Shown in pieces: positions 33,525-38,475 of a stretch of DNA of 38,475 nt; positions within the stretch are counted from its first letter, which is position 1; every line of letters begins with the position of its first letter. Origin of the DNA: Rhodoferax sp. (GTDB taxonomy: Bacteria; Pseudomonadota; Gammaproteobacteria; Burkholderiales; Burkholderiaceae_C); the NCBI RefSeq assembly GCF_028715765.1, contig NZ_JAQURE010000033.1, forward strand, positions 1 through 38,475, in the 5' to 3' direction. The notes under the pieces were generated by a model. That model did no database searches. It was not told where the DNA came from and saw nothing but the letters and a program-made list of their open reading frames with translations. The position numbers and the translations under genes are program-made.

Positions 33525-34166
33525 ATGACTTTTCATACTGGGTTGCTTCGAAGCTTTTTAAATCAGTTCCAATTCATATTGGTGGGTTTGCTAGTTTGTT
33601 TATGTATTGGCTTTTTTTCAAGCGCCCAAGCTCAAGAAAAGAGCACGTTGCCAAATTCACCAACGAACACCACCAACCCTTCTGCCGAGGTAACCAATTT
33701 ATTGTCCACCTACCGCGTGGCAGCGGGTGATGTGATCACCATCAGGGTCTATGGTGAAGATGATCTGACTCGTGAAAAGGTTCGTATTTCAGATGCTGGC
33801 ACATTTGCATTTCCGTTTTTGGGCGAGGTCAAAGCCTTAGGGTTAACAAGTGGTGAAATTGAAAGAGCCATTTTTAATGGTCTCAACGGTCGGTTTCTAG
33901 TTAATCCTCGCGTGGCAGTTTCAATAGAGGTGTATCGGCCTTTTTTCATCAACGGCATGATCGCCACACCTGGTGCCTATCCCTACCAACCGGGCTTGAC
34001 TGTATTAAAGGCAAGTTCTTTGGCTGGCGGTTTTAAAGAGCGTGCATCGCTCTCAAAAATATTCATTGTGCGAGAAAATGACCCTAAAGGTACACCACAA
34101 AAGGTTGACCTTAATTCACCAGTCAACCCTGGTGACACCATCTTCATCGAAGAATCATTCTTCTAA
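33525..34166 (+). CDS. Wza-type polysaccharide export protein (short class)
   Basis: This 213-aa periplasmic/outer-membrane export protein has a signal peptide of about 40 residues ending in SSAQA before QE, with no lipobox cysteine at the cleavage site. A Poly_export domain (YRVAAGDVITIRVYGEDDL, SDAGTFAFPFLGEVKALGLT) is followed by an SLBB-like part (FFINGMIATPGAYPYQPGLTV, SKIFIVRE). It is shorter than enteric Wza (about 380) and like the short forms in EPS loci. ATG 33525-33527 has GGGA 7 nt upstream and is preferred over ATG 33519 or TTG 33495. Confidence 0.87.
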   Translation: MTFHTGLLRSFLNQFQFILVGLLVCLCIGFFSSAQAQEKSTLPNSPTNTTNPSAEVTNLLSTYRVAAGDVITIRVYGEDDLTREKVRISDAGTFAFPFLGEVKALGLTSGEIERAIFNGLNGRFLVNPRVAVSIEVYRPFFINGMIATPGAYPYQPGLTVLKASSLAGGFKERASLSKIFIVRENDPKGTPQKVDLNSPVNPGDTIFIEESFF

Positions 34167-34194
34167 TTATTCTAATTCTTCTCACTTGCACTTT

Positions 34195-36450
34195 ATGTCT
34201 ACACCCCTTGTTTCGGGCGGTTCTCGTCTTCCCAATACTTTTTTAGGCGCACCGGCGTCTGAAGAAGGACGTCTTGATTTTTTAGAGTATTGGCGCACTT
34301 TACTCAAACGCAAATGGGCAATCTTAGGATTTGCGGCAGTGATTACGCTGGTAGCAGGTGTCATAGCTTTTGTTAGTACACCTATTTATGAGGCTAAGAC
34401 AGTGCTGCTGATTGAAACCAGTAAGCAAAAAATTGTTTCCATTGAAGATGTCTACGGCGGAGCGGTGGCTAGCCGAGAATTTTTTCAAACCCAGATAGAA
34501 ATTTTGAAGTCACGAGAGGTGGCTTATAAAACCATTGCCAAGCTCAAGTTGTATGACCAACCAGAGTTCGACCCCCGTGCACCTGCAACTGGGTTGTCTG
34601 CTTACATAGAACAATTGGGGTTTGCAAACAAAGAGCCACTCAAAGAATTTACCGAGCAAAAACTCATCGAAGCTGCCTATGGTCGGTTTTCCGGCAACTT
34701 GGTCATAGAGCCGCTGCGGCAAAGCCAAATGGTGTTTGTAAAGTTCACCTCCTCTGATGCTGCATTGGCCGCTCGTGTAAGCAACGCAGTGGCGCAAACC
34801 TTTATTGAAAATGATTTGGATGCCAAGTACCAAATGGCACGCACTGCTTCAGCTTGGCTGGAAGACCGTTTAACTGGGTTGAAAACCAAGTTGAACGAAT
34901 CGGAGCAGGCGCTGCAGGGTTACCGAGAGAAACAAGGCTTACTCAACATCAAAGACTCTTCACAAAGTGGTGCCGGCTTGCAGTTGGGAGAGTTGCAATC
35001 GCGTTTGATTGAGGCACGCGCCAAACGTGCAGAAGCAGAAGCCACATACAACCTTATTAAAAACGCCAGTGGAGCAGGTAACCTGGGATCTATTCCCACT
35101 GTATTGAACAGCACCCAAGTCGCAGAAGCCAAACGTCTTACCGCAGACGCAACTAAAAAATTGACTGATGTCGCGCAGCGCTACGGCAAAGAGCATCCCC
35201 GATATGTGCAGGCTGAGGCTGAGGCCAAAGTGGCTAACAGCAATTTGCAACGGCAAATTGAGTTGGTTGCGGCGAGCATCATGCAAGACTATGAACGCGC
35301 AAGAGGCACTGAGAAAGCAATTGAAAGCGCGTACAACGCGTCGCGTGGCACCATTCAAAACATCAACCGCAAAGAATTCGAGTTGGGTAAATACGAACGT
35401 GAGGTTGAGGCCAACCGGCAGATGTATGACATGTTTATGAAACGTGCCAAAGAAACCAACATCACTGGTGACCTTCAAACCACCGTGGCTCGTGTCATAG
35501 ACAGTGCGATGGTGCCAGGCAGCCCAATCAAACCGGATAAACGCAAAATTGTGTTGGTGGCCTTACTGATGGGTTTGATCGTAGGTGCTGGCTTAGCTTT
35601 GCTCTTAGATGTGATTGATAACACGCTTAAAAACAGTGATGATGTGGAATCGCGCTTGAAGCAGCCACTCCTGACCGTTTTACCATTGCTGTCAAAGAAA
35701 GATGCCATGCGCAGCAACAGCGGACATTTGGTCATTGATTCACCTAATTCGCTTTATTCAGAGGCCATTCGTACAGCGCGCACTGGGGTGTTGTTGTCTT
35801 CTGTCGATGTGACCTCACGCGTACTGTTGATCACCTCAAGCAACGCCTCTGAGGGTAAAACTACTTTCTCAAGCAATCTGGCGTTGGCGCATGCCTTTAC
35901 CCAAAAAACTTTGTTAATTGATGCGGACATGCGCCGTCCTAGCGTGGCTCGCTCTCATGGCTTAGATGCTAAAGCCCAGGGTTTATCAGAGTTGGTGGCT
36001 GGCACGGCCAAACTCGCGGATTGTTTACAACCTGTGAAAGACAGCAACCTGATGATCTTGGGATCGGGCACTATTCCCCCTAACCCATTGGAATTGTTGC
36101 ATTCGGAAGGCTTCTCCAAAACAATCGAGGAACTTCGCCGCCACTTTGAAATGATCATCATCGACTCTCCACCGGTTGAATTGGTCAGCGATGCCTTGGT
36201 GTTGAGTGCCAAAGCTGATGGGGTGATTTTTGTCACCAAAGCACAAACCACGCCTGTACCCATGATCCGCAGGGCTTTGCAACATTTGCAACGAGCTGAC
36301 GCCAACGTTATAGGCGTGGTTCTCAATGCGCTTGATTTCAAGAAAGCTGATAAGTATTACGGTGAATACTCTGGCTATGGCAAGCATGGGTATGGCGCTT
36401 ATGGCAATGCATACGGGCAGTCTTACGCAGCCAGCACTGCTAAAAAATGA
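34195..36450 (+). CDS. Wzc-type tyrosine autokinase / polysaccharide co-polymerase
   Basis: This 751-aa inner-membrane protein controls chain length and export. A Wzz domain starts with FLEYWRTLLKRKWAILGF and a first span (about 42-61). A long periplasmic coiled-coil region follows, then a second span (IVLVALLMGLIVGAGLALLL) and a cytoplasmic BY-kinase domain. The kinase has Walker A SEGKTT at 552-557, Walker A' DADMRRP at 576-582 and Walker B IIIDSPP. The tail (721-751) carries eight tyrosines in a Gly/Tyr-rich cluster, the autophosphorylation site type. The frame opens at 34042 inside the wza gene; ATG 34195 is preferred. It partners with the phosphatase downstream. Confidence 0.93.
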   Translation: MSTPLVSGGSRLPNTFLGAPASEEGRLDFLEYWRTLLKRKWAILGFAAVITLVAGVIAFVSTPIYEAKTVLLIETSKQKIVSIEDVYGGAVASREFFQTQIEILKSREVAYKTIAKLKLYDQPEFDPRAPATGLSAYIEQLGFANKEPLKEFTEQKLIEAAYGRFSGNLVIEPLRQSQMVFVKFTSSDAALAARVSNAVAQTFIENDLDAKYQMARTASAWLEDRLTGLKTKLNESEQALQGYREKQGLLNIKDSSQSGAGLQLGELQSRLIEARAKRAEAEATYNLIKNASGAGNLGSIPTVLNSTQVAEAKRLTADATKKLTDVAQRYGKEHPRYVQAEAEAKVANSNLQRQIELVAASIMQDYERARGTEKAIESAYNASRGTIQNINRKEFELGKYEREVEANRQMYDMFMKRAKETNITGDLQTTVARVIDSAMVPGSPIKPDKRKIVLVALLMGLIVGAGLALLLDVIDNTLKNSDDVESRLKQPLLTVLPLLSKKDAMRSNSGHLVIDSPNSLYSEAIRTARTGVLLSSVDVTSRVLLITSSNASEGKTTFSSNLALAHAFTQKTLLIDADMRRPSVARSHGLDAKAQGLSELVAGTAKLADCLQPVKDSNLMILGSGTIPPNPLELLHSEGFSKTIEELRRHFEMIIIDSPPVELVSDALVLSAKADGVIFVTKAQTTPVPMIRRALQHLQRADANVIGVVLNALDFKKADKYYGEYSGYGKHGYGAYGNAYGQSYAASTAKK

Positions 36451-36460
36451 TTTCTAGTGC

Positions 36461-37192
36461 ATGATTGATCTGCATTGCCACTTCTTACCAGGCATTGATG
36501 ATGGCCCTGAGACGCTTGGGGAAGCTCTAGATTTGGCGCGCGCGGCCGTGGCAGATGGCATTACCCATTCAGTCCTCACGTCGCATGTTCATCCTAATAG
36601 ATACCCAAATCAGCGAAAAAACCTCGAGGTAGCAGTTGATAGTTTCAAAACCGAGCTGTTCAAGGCGCAGATTCCGTTGCAGGTACGTATGGGCGCAGAA
36701 GCTCGGCTGTGTGCAGAATTGATTGATTTGCTTGCCATTCAGCAAGTGCCTTTTTTGGGTGTTGTAGACGGCTACCACATAGCCTTACTAGAGTTTCCGC
36801 ATCAGTTAATTCCTGTTGGGAGTATTCAATTTGTCAACAATTTGATGAAGCTGAAAATCAGACCATTGATTGCGCACCCCGAAAGAAACAAAGGCGTACT
36901 TTCCAACTTTCAAAAACTATCCCCATTTGCCGATGCTGGGTGTTGGTTTCAGATCACAGCTGGTTCATTGGTGGGGAGATTTGGAACACAAGCCAAAGAG
37001 ACTAGCTTCAAGATCATTGAAGAAGGATGGAATTGCTTGATCGCCACAGACGCACACAACCTCAATAATCGTCCGCCGCTGTTAAGTGAGGGCAGAGATG
37101 CCCTTCAGTCGAGGTATGGCGCTGATATGGCTGCAAGCATGGTGCTTCATAAACCTGCAAAAATCCTTGGTTTGGGACTTGATGTGATTTGA
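36461..37192 (+). CDS. PHP-type tyrosine-protein phosphatase (CpsB/YwqE family)
   Basis: This 243-aa metal-dependent phosphatase starts MIDLHCHFLPGIDDGPETL, the metal-binding H-x-H and D-D-G motif of CpsB/CapC/YwqE. It also has SHVHPNRYPNQ, MGAEARLCAEL, PLIAHPERNKGVL and ATDAHNLNNRPPLL, which provide further metal ligands. It would dephosphorylate the tyrosine cluster of the upstream Wzc. This is a PHP phosphatase rather than the low-molecular-weight Wzb type, a combination more familiar from Gram-positive and some beta/gamma loci. Confidence 0.92.
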   Translation: MIDLHCHFLPGIDDGPETLGEALDLARAAVADGITHSVLTSHVHPNRYPNQRKNLEVAVDSFKTELFKAQIPLQVRMGAEARLCAELIDLLAIQQVPFLGVVDGYHIALLEFPHQLIPVGSIQFVNNLMKLKIRPLIAHPERNKGVLSNFQKLSPFADAGCWFQITAGSLVGRFGTQAKETSFKIIEEGWNCLIATDAHNLNNRPPLLSEGRDALQSRYGADMAASMVLHKPAKILGLGLDVI

Positions 37193-37198
37193 TCCAAC

Positions 37199-37864
37199 AT
37201 GGCCTTGATATTCTTCCGTCGAGTTGGCTTTTTCACTCTTGCTGTGATGTTTTTAACAATTGCTGGCCTGAGCGCATGGCATGGTATTTCAGCAGCGCGT
37301 GCTGATGCAATGAGTCTCCAAGCCAGATGGCAAGTGGAGCAATGGCGAAGCGGTAAACGCGCCAGCCTAACAACAGCAAAATGGGAAGAAATCAAGAAAA
37401 CTCTTCAAAGCGCACTTGAAGTTACGCCACACAACGCCCAGTTGCACGATGATTTGGCTTATTTGTATGCAATGCGCGCCTTAGGTATGGGGACACCAGT
37501 TGCAGGCAGCAAAAATTACATACTCAAACAACTGCTGCTTGAAAACGCGATTACCAACTTTCGACTATCTACAAAATTACGGCCAACGTTTCCCTATTCT
37601 TGGGCATATCTGGCGTTTTCTCAACACCAGGCAGGTCAAAGCTTAGTTAACGTACTGCCGGCTTTTGACAAAGCACTTCAATACGGGAATACCGAGCAAA
37701 ATGTGCGCTTGGTGCTCGCGAAAATAGCTTTCGACAATTGGCAGGAAATGGATGCTGAGCGCAAAAATCGACTGATCAAAATGATCGAGCATTCAACGCC
37801 CGACGCACAAAAAACACTCAAAAAAATGGCAGCTAACCAAGCCATTGAACTGACTCAGCGGTAA
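37199..37864 (+). CDS. TPR-like membrane-anchored protein (VpsP-like)
   Basis: The 221-aa product has one N-terminal membrane segment (FFTLAVMFLTIAGLSAWHGI) and a mainly helical periplasmic-side body with TPR-like pairs (LQSALEVTPHNAQLHDDLAYLYAMRALG; LSTKLRPTFPYSWAYLAFSQHQAG). It resembles proteins annotated VpsP at the end of EPS operons. It may scaffold assembly or export; no enzymatic motif is seen. It is the last gene of the rightward unit and its stop is 1 nt from the convergent gene's stop. Confidence 0.6.
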   Translation: MALIFFRRVGFFTLAVMFLTIAGLSAWHGISAARADAMSLQARWQVEQWRSGKRASLTTAKWEEIKKTLQSALEVTPHNAQLHDDLAYLYAMRALGMGTPVAGSKNYILKQLLLENAITNFRLSTKLRPTFPYSWAYLAFSQHQAGQSLVNVLPAFDKALQYGNTEQNVRLVLAKIAFDNWQEMDAERKNRLIKMIEHSTPDAQKTLKKMAANQAIELTQR

Positions 37865-37865
37865 G

Positions 37866-38475
37866 TTACATCTGTTGCTCTTTTTGTAATTTTTGAAGCA
37901 GATCGCGCCAAAGTCGAACACTGGATGCACCACCTTTTTGGCCGCTGGAGCCGCCCATCCACAAATCTTCGTCGTTGAACCCGTACACAGGCTGTAAATC
38001 TGGCCGTTGTGATGCTGGTTTGATGTCGCCAATCAGATTGTCAAGAATCAAGGGGTCTGCATCTGGCGTGGCGTAATAAGCCAGCACCATGTGCGACTCA
38101 CCCAAATTCAAGGCGCGCACGTAGGTGACACGCAATTTATCAATAGGAACACCAATCTCTTTGAGCGACAAGTATTTGCTAATGGAATAATCTTCACAGT
38201 CACCACCAAATGAAGCCAGCATTTCGTTTGGCGTAGCCCAATAGTCCGTCTGCCCCCAATGCTGGGCATCGGTAAAGTAGGGGACTTGATTGAAAAACGT
38301 ATTCACTAATTTGATCCCGCCGCTGGCTTCTCCCCTATTGTTTTTAACTAACTTTTGCCAGACCTGGAGCCTGGGCACAGCCATAACTCCCCATTGGTTT
38401 TCAATGGTCTTTAAAAATCGGTCTGTGAAATCCACCAGACCCGCGTGACCGGGCCAAACCATTGTGCACAGCAGA
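37866..38475 (-). CDS. LapG-type transglutaminase-like cysteine protease, partial at right edge
   Basis: This is a periplasmic bacterial transglutaminase-like cysteine proteinase (DUF920/BTLCP). Counting from the ATG at 38460-38462, catalytic-type Cys89 (FGGDCEDYS), His124 (GESHMVLAYY) and Asp141 (LILDNL) are in the expected order. The frame is open to the window edge with LLCT before that Met, so VWPGHA is probably the end of a signal peptide and the true start lies beyond 38475. LapG cleaves surface adhesins when c-di-GMP is low; a homologue beside an EPS locus could link release to matrix production. It is convergent with the EPS operon. Confidence 0.85.
   Translation of the reverse strand, partial: LLCTMVWPGHAGLVDFTDRFLKTIENQWGVMAVPRLQVWQKLVKNNRGEASGGIKLVNTFFNQVPYFTDAQHWGQTDYWATPNEMLASFGGDCEDYSISKYLSLKEIGVPIDKLRVTYVRALNLGESHMVLAYYATPDADPLILDNLIGDIKPASQRPDLQPVYGFNDEDLWMGGSSGQKGGASSVRLWRDLLQKLQKEQQM

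Noticed and set aside
1..38475. tRNA, rRNA, CRISPR array, integrase or transposase genes
   Set aside because: None were recognised on either strand, so no genomic-island boundary can be defined from this window.

Overview
The window is a polysaccharide (O-antigen, capsule or exopolysaccharide) biosynthesis locus from a Gram-negative bacterium. Gene content, codon use and a repeat type I associate from memory with Comamonadaceae suggest a freshwater or soil betaproteobacterium of the order Burkholderiales. That placement is inference; no rRNA or other phylogenetic marker is present. No tRNA, rRNA, CRISPR array or intact insertion sequence was seen.

Layout. Two divergent transcription units meet near 30.75-30.87 kb. 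The rightward unit (30873-37864) encodes the envelope machinery: a WecA/MraY-type priming sugar-phosphate transferase, an EpsL-like outer-membrane barrel, a short Wza-type export protein, a Wzc-type tyrosine autokinase/co-polymerase, a PHP-type tyrosine phosphatase and a TPR-like protein. A near-consensus sigma-54 promoter precedes it. A LapG-type periplasmic cysteine protease converges on it and runs off the right edge.

The leftward unit (30742 down to about 50) is about 30 kb of almost uninterrupted minus-strand genes, many joined by 4-bp ATGA overlaps. It starts with a Wzy/WaaL-like membrane protein and RfaH. Next come a perfect-core ops element and an EPS-associated MarR regulator. These are followed by GDP-fucose genes (fcl, gmd), UDP-glucuronate and UDP-xylose genes (ugd, uxs), asparagine synthetase-type asnB, and an ABC exporter (Wzm/Wzt). 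Nine glycosyltransferase candidates, two hexapeptide acetyltransferases, a DUF1919 protein, a second Wzy-like polymerase and galE follow. At the distal end sit three acyltransferase-3 genes, of which two are broken and one carries a 9 x 5-bp frame-shifting repeat.

Three toxin-antitoxin modules (AbrB/PIN, MNT/HEPN, DUF2281/PIN) are spliced into the leftward operon, two of them stop-to-start coupled to biosynthetic genes. An AlbA_2/Schlafen-type gene is wedged between gmd and fcl and bounded by two imperfect 60-bp direct repeats.

Working model (inference): nucleotide-sugar genes supply GDP-L-fucose, UDP-glucuronate, UDP-xylose and UDP-galactose. The glycosyltransferases build a decorated glycan, and acyltransferases and possibly AsnB modify it. 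RfaH loading at ops would let polymerase traverse the long operon. The pentanucleotide repeat would switch one acyl decoration on and off. Toxin-antitoxin modules would stabilise the locus. No Wzx flippase was seen, although both ABC-exporter and Wza/Wzc parts are present.
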